Assembly (NCBI GenBank): GCA_905250025.1 | Contig: CAJNOJ010000101.1 | Span: 288,883-352,882 of the forward strand | DNA length: 64,000 nt | Direction: 5' to 3' | Source of the DNA: Adineta ricciae | Taxonomy: Eukaryota; Rotifera; Eurotatoria; Adinetida; Adinetidae | Shown here: positions 49,843 to 63,016 of the stretch, one piece after another | How positions within the stretch are numbered: position 1 is the stretch's first letter | Layout of the letters: the number at the start of each line of letters is the position of its first letter | Notes under the pieces: generated by a model | What the model was told of the DNA's origin: nothing | Seen by the model: only the letters and a program-made list of their open reading frames with translations | Databases searched by the model: none | Position numbers and translations under genes: made by a program

Positions 49843-52800
49843 CAAAAATATCGAATGAGATATGTAGATAACATGACTGATTATCGTTGTTTGTTTGTTT
49901 TCTTTCTTTCTTTCTTTTTATATGTACAGTTGACAATAATTGAAAAGTGAATTGATCATTCTATCTAATACAAAGCATTACAGCATATACTTATGATTAA
50001 TAATACAAAAGCTATCGTAATAAGATGAAAGCATTATATGCATGACGAATAAATTTCTCTTTTCCAATTAGTGAAGATGATAGGATCGAGTATTTATCCC
50101 ACCTGTCTGTCTACTGGGAGGAAATCTGAACGGTACTTCTCGAATCGTTCGTACGCACAACGTGTCGTGTTGATTAGCGCTTGCAATTTCTCTAATCTTC
50201 TAAAAAAAAGAAACAAAATTGACAAAAAAGATTAGCTATGAATTTGTAACAAACATTGTAGGTGACCTTTCTTTCATAACTAGGTTTTCTAAGAACTCTC
50301 CAGATTATACTATCAGTCTTCATGCAAGTTATTGAGGAATAGCATGTTTGCTTAACTAAGAAAGACATGGAAAACGTTTTCATTCAAAGTAAAGCAATAA
50401 GGAAATGACAAATTTACTTATATTTCGTGTTTAAACATTAGCTATAATGCATATCTTTAATTTAATCAACAATGGAAGTAACGCATATTTTTTGAAGACT
50501 GAGGCCATCATTCTTTATTTCGTTAGATCAGTTCCAAAATGTCATATCATCCGTCGCTTCGGTGAATCATGCTCAACTCAACAATTGCAATATTTCTATC
50601 TGTTTGTAGTGATAAACGTGAAATCTTTTTTCTAATACAATCGATCGCGTAGAGACTAGTATCAGTATGTACCGACATTGGATGTGCAGCTCAGGCCAAT
50701 TGAGAACAGAGTACTAGTTGAGAAAGCGGATAGATCCGAACGGGTCGAAAACCAAATTTCTTTGCCCTGAAAAAGAAAGGTACAGAGATGATTATGCGAA
50801 GAAACATCACACTTACTGAACTCTTCATTTGACTCATTCAAACTCTGTAATATGGTAAACCATGGTAACATCACCGAAGACTTATACTTTGCAAAGACCA
50901 TTTAATCATTATAATTGAAGGGAACTATCTTGACTAGTGATGGGTATTTCATTGATGACGAAGTTGATTGATATGTAGTCGAGTCTTCGCTTTCGGAGAT
51001 CTTCCTATAAATTCGAATTGATAGTTTGTTACCAGATCGATTAACTAAGCTTACTCTCCTCCATTCCAGTAAAGTGATATCATTGAATGCATAGGTTGAT
51101 CGTCGTTATCGAACGGATAAATCTGTACATACACATAAGTTTCTACTGACAACTTTTTTCTTATTTTCTAATCCTACTGAGTCTCCTTCATGTGTCTGGT
51201 CATCAGCAGGCTTTGGCATTTGACAGTGAATAAAAAAATCATTAATACAAATTTATGTTTCAACATGAGATGCGAATAAATTCACATAAAAAACATCTGA
51301 TTATATCGTTTAACCAACGGTGCCACATGACACTGACCGTCGTGAACAACGTTTTGATCGACGCTAGACAACAGATCAGTATGTGAACAAGTCGTGATGA
51401 ATATTGAGCTAAAATAGAAGGAATACGCGAACGTGAAACATTGTCTTCCCAAGAATCCAAATCAACAAAGAAAACGTTCACATTATTTTCAGATAAGTTG
51501 TATTCCATAATTACAGAACGATTCCATATATTAATGGATTCATTGTGGGTAACACAAAGCCGATTTTTACGAGGGTATGTGTACGAATGTAATTATAATA
51601 CAAATATAGAAATTATTAATAAGATATTACCAATAATAAATAAGTCAGACTCTGTTTGACATCTTTTTTTTCTTTATACAAAACTTTCATGACTAGTCTT
51701 CGACAAATGCACAACGATGCATATAAACTGAACGATATAATCATTCATCTGAATATTTTTCAATTAGAATGTTCCTGACTACAAGTGTTTTCCGGTGTAT
51801 TTAATCTCTGATATATCTGGTGAAGATCTTCAACAATTTCGCTCTGAACGATTAATTAGACAAAGTGTTCCAGACAAGAAAGACGAAGTGGATACGTCAA
51901 TCTCGGTTATCTTTTTTCAATATGCATTCGAAATCGCATATTAATTCACTCATAAACTGCCTTCGACTAAGTGCACCTTTTCTTGAAAGTCTCAGGAGAT
52001 AAACACAGTTCAGAGTTCAGTGTGCGTGCTTAAATGAGCTACGAAGAATTTCCTGAATTTATTATATTTATAGTTCAACATTATTATTCACGCATTTCAT
52101 TAATATTTTATCAATGAAATCGAGACCTATTGAATTATTTGTTCAAAGGGCAGTTTTTCTTCTTCTAATTATAGTCTCTATACGTCTTTTAATGGAACTT
52201 CTTCGAGTATATTTAGAATACGTTATTTGAATAGACGTTTCTGTTTTTGGATGGATTAGTCTTACATACCTGGTTTTATAAATTATCATCCTGACAATCC
52301 ACGGGGCTTTTCAGACATAAAATCTATTTATAATTGCATCTCCCAGTCGTCTCGGTCATATATCTGGTGAATAGTTTTTATGTCAAACGTCGATATGGAT
52401 ATGTTAGTTATACTTGACATATCACAATTGGCCTTTTCTACTAATGGATTATCGCCGTAATGGAAAGATGTTCATTCGTTCTCGTTACTGAACTTGATCG
52501 TACTTTCTCTTCTATGAAAATCAAGGTATTTTTCCTGTTGAAAACTAGGCGATTACGTCGATGAATATTAATAGAACAAATGCGACAAAGAAAAGTAATA
52601 GATGAAGAATAAGAATAATTAAATTAACCCTCGTTTTTCTTTGTTAATCAGACACAATACGTCAGATAACAGACTTTCTCTTTTCATACTGTAGAACACA
52701 CCTTCTAATTATTCGTTGTAAGTCATCACGCATATATTCTGTGGAAATTAAAAGAAAGGGAAAGGAGAAGAAGAAGAAAGAGAAAAAGAAAAAGTTTCTC

Positions 52801-53007
52801 TTCTATAACTCGACGAGTCATACAAAAGAAAGTTCGTTTATTTTTCTATTCACAAAGACAAAACCCAACTAAGCTATCTGTTTAAAATAAGACCTATCCT
52901 ATTGTTTCAATTTCTCCCATCGAAATCTGATTAGTCCGATTTCTTTATATTTAGATTGAATTATTATACTCTTAAAAGAGAAAAAAGCAAAGGCGACAGA
53001 AAAAAAA
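49843..53007. other. 3.2 kb gene-poor region
   Basis: No recognised gene on either strand. Several 60–80-codon open frames (50447–50635, 50662–50901, 51260–51508, 51441–51659) lack domains and typical codon composition. A purine-rich tract lies at about 52750–52795. It probably contains distal regulatory DNA of the serotonin-type receptor. Confidence 0.5.
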
Positions 53008-56000
53008 ATGTTTAATTCGTCAACATCATCGCTCTCAGTTGTACGTCATTTACTTACTGTAAGTATTTTCTATCTTCATTTAGATTTTAATGAGCTTGCG
53101 TCAGTATCAAGTATTTCTTGGAAGTCTGAACGTCGTTTTCTTCTACGAGTACAGAAGACAGTTGAACTTAAGAAGAGTTTGCACTGATGCTTTCTAGTTG
53201 ATTTTTGATCGAGGGTCTATCACATTTTCTTTGTTTCGATGTCCGGAAAAAGAAAAACGTAGATCTTTACTGTTTTTTTTCTGACATTTTCAATTGACAT
53301 AGCGGCAGAGAGTTCATTATTAAGAAATCAACTAAACACAATATAATGGAAAGTTCCGGCAGTGGAATGAACAAAAAACAAAACGAAGGAACAGGAAGAA
53401 AGACTCGAGAAATGAGAAATTCATCGAATTTCTTATTATCACTTGTCAAAATGGCGAAGAGAATAAGAGCGAGAAAATCTCGGTTCAATCACTGTTCGAT
53501 CGAGTAGAGACTCGATGGCGTTTTTCTTTTCTTTCCATCGACATTCATCATTTCCTGTCGTGCTTCTTCACATTTAACTGATATCAATGTGTATTTTCAG
53601 GAAAGCAATCCTTCACCATCAACGATTTGGATCGTTAATGAACGAAATTCGACACTGATCAGTTCTGACTCAACTCAAACATCTATTCGAATCATGTGGT
53701 ATCGTTTCTTACTCGTTATTGGTGAGTATATCATTGATTCCGAAAAGAAAAATCAATCTGTGTAAACAATGCGCTAATCGAATTACGAACCGACAAGTTG
53801 AACTGATCGGAAATGCACTTAACAAAAGACGTGACATTAATATGAAAAACTTCATTATTTGCTTTTCTTTTAGTTATCTTTATCACCGCCGCCGGCAACT
53901 TACTCGTCTGTCTCGCCATCGCTCGTGAACGAAAATTACAAAACACAACTAATTATTTCCTTATGTCATTAGCTATAGCCGATTGTCTCGTCGCTATTCT
54001 TGTCATGCCAATAGGAATGATCTCGGAAGTGTTAGGATATTTTCCCTTACCACACTATGCCTGTGTGATTTTCGCTACAATCGATGTTTTATGTTGCACA
54101 TCGTCCATATGGCACATGAGTACAATGTCCATGGATCGATATTTTACCATTCGTTTTCCGTTTCGCTACGGAAGGAATAAGACTCGGCGAATTATGCTAT
54201 TGAAAATCATTGCTGTCTGGGCGATAAGTGCGGCCGTGTCGTCTCCGGTGTTTGTTTTGGGTATTGTCGATAAAAGTAATGTTTTGTCCGACGGTATATG
54301 TGCACCAACGAATCCATCGTTTAAAATTTATGGGTCGATTTTTGCCTTCTATATTCCGTTCTTAATCATGATTACAACTTATGCGTTGACAATGCGTTCG
54401 TTAAGAAATGTTTTAGTTAACAAAAAGAAATACGATCGTGAACGACGCCGAAAACAAACATTCCGACCATTAGCACAAATTATAAATCAATACGCTGAAA
54501 TTGCTCAAGGTATTCGACGGACATCATCAACAAAAAAGTCTTCCGTCCCACCGATCACAACAACATCGCCAAATTCGATTTTAAATAAAACTCCTTTCAC
54601 CATCGTAACCTCAACATCACCAACCGACTCTCGTGCGCAATTCTTCGCTCCAAACCAATCCAACGGAAACTTACAACAGGACGAACATCCAACAAGTCCC
54701 ATCAGTGAACATCATAATTCTCAACATTTGTCAATTAGCTACTTGAAACATACGGGGAGTAAAAAACGACGCTATCAACAGCAACAACAACAAGCTTTGT
54801 CATTAAATCAAACAAAAAACAGCGCTGATATGAGTACAGTATACGAAATAACGGAAAATTCTAAATCAACATCCAGTTCCTACGATGTGTCAGCGATTGT
54901 TGCCAATCTTAACAAGAGAAAATCTTTAGTTGCTAGTGAATTGCAAGCTATCGAACAGGATAAACCGATACGAACGGTAATCACTCCGATTCCCTGTGAA
55001 ATCAACGAAAACGCACTCGTAGATGAAGAAGAGTCCAGTTCCACATTGGACGTCGAGAACCGAAGTAAGTACATACATTTCAAAGAATTTGACTAAGAGA
55101 GAAAATCACGAATGTGTTGTTTCATTTCTTGACAATGTCACTCTCTCGACAGTACTTTATCAGAAGGTACAGGTTGACCGATTCTTGTTAATTAGAATCC
55201 ATTCATTTTTAATCGAAATAAAAGAGGCTTTCTTCTATCATTGTTCACGTAAATCATATTTAATTAGCGTACATCCGTCTTCCTATTGATGTCAAGACAG
55301 ATCTACTTACTATTTCTATCAACTAGAACAGTTTTTTCCAGGAATGACCTGAGATATTTTTAGTCAAGTCAGTCGACATGTCTATGAAATAGGGAAGATT
55401 AACTTTTTTGTTTTGATTCAATTAAGATGAGACACGCAACACACTCTATGTGCAAATCGCATCGGCATCTCAACATTCGTCGCTGTCATTTTCGAATGAA
55501 TCGATCCTATTAACAATTCCATGGAAATATTGCATGGAAATCATTGAATTCATTCGCCAATATTATATTTTCTTTTTTCCTTATCGATTAAATCCACTAC
55601 CTATTGAAGATTCATTCAAATTTCATCAATCAACATCAACACCATTAATATATATCAGATCGATTCGACATCATCGTCATGTTTCCACGCAAACCAATCC
55701 TCCTACAGAAGTCAACATTCCACTGAATGATTACGCACCAGCTCCGTCGAAACGTCGATTATTTCCATTCAATCGTCAGCTTCTGTCGAATTCCACATTG
55801 ATATTAACCAGTCTCTTCCGTCAATCTCCGGTGACACGTGTTCGTCTAAGTGAAAGTTCAACGAAATCAACTGTTCTATTTGCTCAACGTTTCTCTGCAG
55901 CTTCCTCATCTACTCAACCACGTTATCATCCATATTCTTCCAGTTTTCGTCGCCGTCGTCCATTGGAGTCAGAATTAGAATCAACGTTGCCCTTCGAACA

Positions 56001-56751
56001 TCGTCCACGAGCTTCAACAGCTTCATCTTGTCTTGCGCCAACAACGAATCGACAGCGAAGTTATACCACAAGTCATTATTACAAACCATTACGACACCAT
56101 TATCATTCTCAATCAGCTTATGTTATAGCAAATTCTCCGAAATCCTTTCACCAATTAAGTTCGACAACAACGAACACAAACTCTTCGGATTCCTCATCGG
56201 TTATGTATCGTTATCAATCAAAATTTTTAAGCACAGCTTCCAATCACCAACATCATAATCGCGTGAGAGTTGAAGACATTGTTGCTGCCAATGAACGTAA
56301 AGCTCTTCGAGTTCTAATGATTATCTTCTGTGTTTTCATTACCTTATGGACACCGTTTTTTATCTGTACATTTATCTCCGCTGTGTGCGAAGAGTGTCGG
56401 AAGAATTTGTCGGCAAATGTCTGGTTTTCTATCACATGGCTTGGTTATAGTTCATCAATGGCAAATCCATTTATATACACGATCTTCAGCGATGTTTTCC
56501 GGCGTGCATTTTTGAACATAATCTTTTGCCGAAGCAATGAACTACTCATCTCCAGACAATTGTCAACGAAATCTTCGTATCCAAAAGGTGGAAATCATCA
56601 CCGTAAAAACGATCGGATATCGAATCGACGACACTTGACTCATGATGTGTCAGGAACATCGACACCGATACCTTTTCATTATCCGGCGATCATCGGCGGA
56701 AGTGATGCAACGATTTATGTGAATCGATGTACTTCAGATACACTTCGGTGA
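53008..56751 (+). CDS. 5-HT2-like aminergic GPCR with very long third intracellular loop
   Basis: Four exons (53008–53058, 53601–53721, 53874–55064, 55427–56751) join in frame for 895 residues. The N-terminal tail has NSS and NST glycosylation sites. TM1–2: ITAAGNLLVCLAIARE and FLMSLAIADCLVAILVMP. TM3 carries the amine-binding Asp in IDVLCCTSSIWHMSTMSMDRY. TM4–5: LKIIAVWAISAAVSSPVFVL and FAFYIPFLIMITTYALTMRSL, strongly 5-HT2-like. TM6: RVLMIIFCVFITLWTPFFIC. TM7: GYSSSMANPFIYTIFSD. The loop between TM5 and TM6 is about 500 residues, low-complexity Ser/Thr/His/Gln/Arg, and split by an intron at 55065–55426. Human 5-HT2 loops are about 75 residues. Signalling through Gq is an inference from similarity. 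Confidence 0.88.
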
Positions 56752-57543
56752 TGACAGAAAAATAGATTTCATTAACTGTTGTTGTTTCTTTCTTTTTCTG
56801 TTACGAAAGCTATGTTTATTTGTAAATCTTATTCGGTTTTTCATTCAAGCTGAATCTAAAAATACATGAAAAAGATCTTGATTAGATAGTTCTGTTCTTA
56901 TTTATTATGAGATTTACAAAAATAGAACTATAGCATCCTACTCATCTTCGCAATATCTTCGCGAGTGACGTGCGACACGTAGTGTTACAAGTAGGTTCCG
57001 TAGGATTACTCAGATATAATTACGACTTGTTGGGAAAAGTTCCTCCAGAGGACATTGCATAAAGTACTTGTCTATAAACTCGGAAAACTCTTGTTTGGTG
57101 TTACGCAGACTGAATTATAATTTTAATTAAAGTCTAGATGAAAATTGCATTGATTTATGGAGTCTCCGCCTGTATGGCGAAAAGGTGCACTGAGTCGAAA
57201 AATATCGACAGATCCTGCGTCGGAGTGCAAACTAACAACAAATTAGTTTTGCAATTTTGAACGTCTCCTTTTTTCCATCTAATTACGGATTGAATGTGAT
57301 CTACGATACAAATTTTCTTTTTTGGGCACTATATAAACCAATAGGATAAGGACATCTATCGCTTGAACGCATGTTCTATGAGTGCATCTGTTAAAGTTTG
57401 AAAGAAGCAAAGGTGGCGACGGAAAAGTAAGTCAAAATGCACTATATGACTACTGTCGACGTGGCGATGAATATCACTACTTAAAGAAGTTATTATTTAT
57501 AGACACAACTGATGTGAAGGAATTTGCTGTCATTTACGGGAAA
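56752..57543. other. Intergenic region upstream of the acyltransferase
   Basis: Possible 5' exon for the acyltransferase at about 57380–57430 (followed by gtaagt), but no start codon joins it in frame. A TATA-like tatataaac lies at about 57329. No other feature. Confidence 0.4.
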
Positions 57544-58999
57544 ATGTTTTCTTGGTTTCGCCAAGACCCGAATACTGATGCTGATCCCAAACAGCATTTA
57601 ATGGGCTCAGCAGAGAATGCACTGATGCAAGCTTCTCATAAATTTCAAGGATACATGAAATTTGGAGAAGTCCTACATCTTCAAGGCCCATGGATTTCTG
57701 TGGATATGTTGTCCAGGGCAGTTTGTGATTTACAACGTCGTCATCCAATTTTACGCACTCGTCTTCGAATGATGCCGGATAAATCGGATAGTTTTTTTCT
57801 TGAAGAAGATGAAACCGTTCGATTGAAAATTCGCGACATAGCACGAAAAAGTACCGATTGCCAGACATTTTGGCGTGACGAATGGCGACAACGAGAAAGA
57901 GATACAACGACTGTTGGCGAAGGACTTATCGAATTTTGGCTTCTCCAGGTACGAAAGAAATGAACTTACCTTTTGTAGTTGTCTTCCATTCGAGGATCCG
58001 GAAGATGTCAATAATAACAACAGCCCACAAGAAATTATGATCATTTCTGAACATGCTGTGAGCGATGGTTTATCTCTTAGCAATATGGCACATGAACTTC
58101 TCGTTGCTCTATCTGGTGAAAATGAAGATCTATTCAAAAACTCATTAGATTGGCCCATAACAATGGAAGCAGCCGCACGAAATAGCCTTACAATGTTTGG
58201 TAGAGTGATGACACTCACTCGATTTATTTTCTCAGCGATTTATTTACGTTCAACAAATCGATTACCGACTGCAAGAGTGCCTCTTGCACCTATCGAATTC
58301 CCATTAACTGACTTGATCAATCATTCTCATACCGAAGCTTCTTACCTTCTATTAAACAAAGAAGACACTCAGGCACTACTCTCAAAATGTCGTCAACAAA
58401 ACGTGACAGTTACTTCGGCAGTCAGTGCTGCAATCCTATGTGCTCTTTCAACATTTGTCAAATCTGATGCCAATCAACCTACACTTTTGAATTTTTCTAT
58501 TGGAGCCGATACTCGTCGACGATGTACACCGCCTATTCCAAATCATGATTTTCGTTATCATGTTTCAGGTTTGATGTCATTTACAATACCAACAAATGAT
58601 ATTCCAACAACAACTGAAAATATTTGGCAACTAGCGAGAAATTTTGGGGATCATATGAAGTCATGTGTTGATGCTGGTCAAATCCTTGCTCTTGGTTTGA
58701 TCATGGGAAAACTGTATCAGAAAACGTTCGGTGAACCAAATCTTAATGAACTTCCAACTTGTGGTGTATCCAGTTGGGGAATTTTACCCTTCAAAGAAGA
58801 ATATGGACGATGGAAGTTCTTGGGTATGACTCCATTTGTTAATATGATTCGTGGAGTGATGCCATTTACTACTATTCAAACTGTAAATGGAGTTTTAACT
58901 GTAATGTATGTTGGAACTGATCCGGTGATTTCAAAAACCGTTTTAGAAGGTCTCCGCGAGACTACAATGAACAAATTGCAACAGATGATTCATGGTTGA
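57544..58999 (+). CDS. Condensation-domain (PapA/NRPS-C-like) acyltransferase with apparent frameshift
   Basis: Resembles acyltransferases of the NRPS condensation/PapA5 superfamily, which move acyl groups from CoA or carrier thioesters onto alcohols or amines. From ATG 57544 (MFSWFRQDPNTD) it reads MGSAENALMQASHKFQGYMK, LQRRHPILRTRLRMM and GLIEFWLL in one frame. It then continues one base out of phase with CLPFEDPEDVNNNNSP and the catalytic xHxxxDG in IISEHAVSDGLSLSNMAHEL. Later blocks are VTSAVSAAILCALSTF, NFSIGADTRRRC and VSSWGILPF. The frame change falls between 57875 and 57961. No GT–AG pair restores phase; the only candidate is 30 nt, phase-neutral. So it is a recent pseudogene, a sequence error or an unusual splice. 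Such families in bdelloids are usually considered acquired from microbes. Confidence 0.72.
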
Positions 59000-59086
59000 C
59001 TTTTCCTCAGCTTAGTTTTCTGAAAAACATTTATTTTCATTAAAACAAATTCTGCAAAAATAGACACTGAATCGACCGGCTACGTG

Positions 59087-60058
59087 CTATGAATGAGGTA
59101 TTGTATTGGCTATACGATTAATCGGTACATTTCGTGTTAATATTGATGTACGCTCATTTTTTCGCTGGAATAACCGTCGACATTCCTTCCGAAAGTTTCG
59201 TGATGTACAAAAATAGACATAAAATGTCGAAGCACTATTGATATAAATAAGAAACGAATAAGCCATATAGGTAATAAATGATTCGATTTGAAGACGCAAC
59301 GTTGTTTTTGCAAGATTCGACGTTACGGTTAAATAAAGTGTTTGAATCGGATATGGCGTTGTTGAGAAAATATAAACAATTACTTCCCATAGTAACATAA
59401 TCATCAGACTAAAATCTCTTCGACGGATACGCACATAGGTAACATCATCATTTGTTCGGACTCGATTATGAATTAGACGTAAGTTACGCATTGTTTTCAA
59501 TCCAAAGATGATCATCAGTATTGGAGGAAGAGTGCCAGCAACAAGAAAAGAATAAATACTGTAAACGAAACTGTACGTACCAAAGGTACTGCATCGTCCT
59601 GATTGAATTGTTAATAGAATTGGAATATGTAAAGATATGATTGGCCATGTTATGATCACACAAGCAATGACACGAACTGCTACTTTTACTTGACAATATG
59701 ATCGAATGTATAGAGATGTACAACTCAATGCACAACGATCTAGACAAGCGAAAACTACCAAGGATCGACTGATCATCAGAGCCGAATGTAGAAGATACAA
59801 GCGTAATTTACAAAATGCTAACAGATACAATTCCGGATTGGGATGATCAAGAGAATAAAGCGTTGGAATCATTCCATAATTAATAATAAAGATGTTGATA
59901 AACGAAGCGATGAGAAGGTAACGTGAACAAGAATTTTTCCGATATTCTTTTCGATAAAAAACAAATACATTAATGATATTACCAAAATTTCCAAAGACTA
60001 AATAAGTGCTCATTCCATAACGCGTCAGACTTGCTTGTATGTCAGCTAGAAACGACAT
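59087..60058 (-). CDS. Intronless seven-transmembrane receptor of a bdelloid-type family
   Basis: Single exon, 323 residues from ATG 60058 (MSFLADIQASLTRYGMSTYL). Seven hydrophobic segments, with TM1 GNFGNIINVFVFYRKEY, TM2 SRYLLIASFINIFIINYGMI, TM3 ISRSLVVFACLDRCALSC, TM4 VIACVIITWPIISLHIPIL, TM5 SFLVAGTLPPILMIIFGLK, TM6 SLMIMLLWEVIVYIFSTTPYP and TM7 FIYINSASTFYVYF. The usual DRY is DRC and NPxxY is replaced by NSASTFYVY. This layout is common among the large, lineage-expanded, chemosensory-like GPCR sets of rotifers. The ligand is unknown. Confidence 0.75.
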   Translation of the reverse strand: MSFLADIQASLTRYGMSTYLVFGNFGNIINVFVFYRKEYRKNSCSRYLLIASFINIFIINYGMIPTLYSLDHPNPELYLLAFCKLRLYLLHSALMISRSLVVFACLDRCALSCTSLYIRSYCQVKVAVRVIACVIITWPIISLHIPILLTIQSGRCSTFGTYSFVYSIYSFLVAGTLPPILMIIFGLKTMRNLRLIHNRVRTNDDVTYVRIRRRDFSLMIMLLWEVIVYIFSTTPYPIQTLYLTVTSNLAKTTLRLQIESFITYMAYSFLIYINSASTFYVYFCTSRNFRKECRRLFQRKNERTSILTRNVPINRIANTIPHS

Positions 60059-61415
60059 TTCTTCAGAATGATACAACACATATGCTTTCTGCTAATAAAT
60101 AATTATACGAGAAGATAGATGTAGTCTTTCGTCTAAGAGTATTTTCCTCAAGCTAATTAGAAAATATGCATTATTATTAATGAGATGAAGATTTTACATA
60201 TGAGCACGCAAGTTTGACTTCAAAAATATAGTAATACATACTTTCCTCTGGTTAACTTTCCATTTTGAGCTACACTATTCTTAATTCTGGATCAGTAGCG
60301 AAGATTGAGAGTGATAGGATAAAACTGAACCGTTTTCTACGAACGTCTGAATTTTATAAGTTTATGGAAAGCATTTTTCTCGACGATTAACAAATAAAAC
60401 GAGACAATACGTGCTACTAGTTCAACACTACTCGACTTTGTAATGATCAATTGGATCTAAAGAGAATTATCAAAGATTCTTTCTTTCGTACGGTGAATCG
60501 AAATCTAAGAAGAGTTTTGATAAAATTTCCGGAAGGTAAACGCCTGTGAGCATCAAGACGATATCTTCTATTACAATTAATTAATTATGGAAACAGAACA
60601 CAGACTAATCAAGAGTGTACTGCTGGCTGCAAGTTTCATACAATTGCGACGATGTTTAGCGAAAGAATTGCGTATGTTAATTACATGGCGCTTTCATTTA
60701 TTTTTCCTTCTCGAAAATGGCCTCAATCCTAAACATCAGATAAGACAGATTCATACTAGAACAATTCTATTCTGATCCTTGAATAAGCGAGAAGGTCTTT
60801 CCCAGTGCATTTTAGTCTCAAGAGATTTTCATAGATCATAAAAATATCCAGAAGTGTAGAAAGAAGTCGAAATATACGCGACACATCTTTCATGGTTTTT
60901 CACATAATCTATTCGTTTGCGATCTTCGCTCTTTAGGAATATGTACTCAGACGAAGATTTATGTCACAGCGCATCTTAATGCTTTCTTATACTGTTCGAG
61001 ATGCCAAAAAAACGTTTTCATTATCTTTAGTGATGAGGGATAATGCAGAAGCTCATTGCCTCTCCAAGACAGAATTTTTGTTCTGCTATGACTTCAATAA
61101 AATAAATACAGCTTAAGATTCGAAACAAGTTAAATACTGGATCAACACATTTTTGAATGCTGTAATAGAATGACCTTCATCGAAATTTTCTCGTTCGGGG
61201 TAAAAACGTGACTGATTTTGAAGACGATTTTTCTTCTCATAGATTGACTACTATTTCTCTCAATTCAGAAGCACGTTGCTTTTCAATCCATCGTATATAG
61301 TTTGGCTGTTGTAATGCGAATAATTTTCTCATCAGAATTTCTTCTGCAAACTGACGCAATATCTTTCCTATAAAAACCTACTTCTTCTAGATTAAAAACC
61401 AAATCAAAACTAACC
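60059..61415. other. Intergenic region between divergent GPCR and leucyl-tRNA synthetase fragment
   Basis: 1.36 kb with no recognised gene. Holds the promoter of the plus-strand leucyl-tRNA synthetase fragment. One open frame at 60587–60775 has no domain. Confidence 0.45.
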
Positions 61416-62720
61416 ATGGCACCGCCAACAAAGGCAACATCTGCTGCCGCTGCTTCCACAGCGTCGACAGAAAAACGGTCTACAGTTAAACTCGACACAG
61501 TTCGAGATATCGAACAACAAATGCAAAAACTATGGGCTGATTTGAAAGTATTCGAAGCTGATGCACCTGTACAATCAGCCGACAAGTTAGATTTCTTGCT
61601 TTTTCTATTGAATACCATCGAACTGAGTATTTCTCTTTACACATTAGTTCCAATACTTTCTTGGTCACGTTCCCGTACCCATATATGAATGGTCGTCTTC
61701 ATCTTGGTCATACATTTTCATTATCGAAATGCGAAGTAAAGTATTTTTGTTGTTTGTCTTTGACTGCAGATTCTTGTCGTTTAGTTTGCCGTGGGTTTTC
61801 AACGTCTTCGTGGTAAACACTGTCTGTTTCCATTTGGATTCCACTGTACAGGCATGCCTATTCGAGTAGGATTCGCTATTACAAATAATCTATTGATCTC
61901 TTGTCTTCTGTTTTAAAGACAGCTGCTGATAAATTAAAGCGCGAAATGGAAGAATTCGGTTATCCACCTCAATTTCCTGTACCAGCGACTGAGAATGCTG
62001 AGGAGGAGAAAGCTGCATCAGCATCAGCAAAAGAGAATGAAAGCAGCAAAGTTGTTAACAAGGCAAAGAGTAAAAAGGTAAATTGTTTTTGACGATTGAC
62101 ATTCGAAGAAGATAATTTGCTTGTTGCTATTATTTAGAGTAAAGCAGCAGCTAAAACTGGAGGTGAAAAATATCAATGGCAAATCATGCGAAGTATCGGA
62201 ATTGATGACGATGAAGAGATTCGACGATTTACTGATCCGCTCCATTGGATTGCCTATTTTCCACCACATGTCAAACGAGATCTCGAAATGATGGGCTTGA
62301 AGGTACTGAGAATACCTTAGCATTCGAATTGAACATCCTTCAATGAATATTTAGGTTGATTGGCGTCGATCATTCATCACAACAGATGCCAATCCGTTCT
62401 ACGACTCATTCGTTCGCTGGCAATTTCATCATTTAAGAGATGGTGGAAAGATTGAATTTGGTAAAAGGTAATTCTTCACATTCACTTGCCATTCCTCGTA
62501 TATATTTGATTTCTTCTATCCTTTCAGATACACAATCTATTCGCCAAAAGATGGACAACCTTGTATGGATCATGATCGAGGCAGTGGTGAAGGTGTAGCA
62601 CCGCAGGAGTATACATTAGTTAAACTTCGTATTCACGATGATCACATTCCTGAGAAACTCAAACCTCATGTAACGTCATCGACAGCTGGTGTTTACTTAG
62701 CTGCAGCAACACTTCGCTGA
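61416..62720 (+). pseudogene. LARS1: N-terminal fragment of cytosolic leucyl-tRNA synthetase
   Basis: Seven exons (61416–61585, 61648–61735, 61785–61865, 61919–62077, 62138–62302, 62355–62467, 62528–62720) join in frame for 322 residues, then stop. The class I signature is intact: [20 protein letters not shown] (HIGH motif as HLGH), [32 protein letters not shown]. Also intact are [20 protein letters not shown] and [20 protein letters not shown]. It ends at AAATLR, exactly where the family continues RPETMFGQTN within the editing domain; the next codon is TGA. There is no KMSKS motif, anticodon-binding domain or most of CP1, so it cannot charge tRNA. All introns and the promoter side are preserved, so it is a recent truncation, not a retrocopy. 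It may still be transcribed. Confidence 0.9.
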
Positions 62721-63016
62721 ATGAGAAAACAGAGACTAGTGTTGAATGGAGAAGAACTGATCGTTGAACCTCTATTCTTTGGTAATCCATCAAATAGATT
62801 CATGGCCAATCGATCGATTGAAATACGTACTTGTCCAACACGAAGACAAGAACGAAAGATATCCATTCGATGTTTGTTTGCCCTTTCACTGTAACAACAG
62901 CGAAAGGAACGAAAAGAAGTTGTTTTTTTTTCATGTTTTATTTGAATGAAAACTCGGAAAGATGACAAAGCAAAAAAGAAATTTGCATCGTTCTTCTTCT
63001 TCTCGATTGCTTCTTT
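62721..63016. other. Breakpoint region between the two leucyl-tRNA synthetase pieces
   Basis: About 300 bp without similarity to the synthetase on either strand. On the minus strand it contains AATAAA (62938–62943), the likely polyadenylation signal of the minus-strand gene, about 75 nt after its stop. The truncation point lies between 62717 and this signal. Confidence 0.6.

Noticed and set aside
53731..53946. Minus-strand open frame over 5-HT2-like exon 3
   Set aside because: Antisense shadow of TM1 coding sequence.
57949..57978. 30-nt GT–AG interval as an intron of the acyltransferase
   Set aside because: Removing it leaves the downstream family-like sequence out of frame, so it does not explain the phase change.
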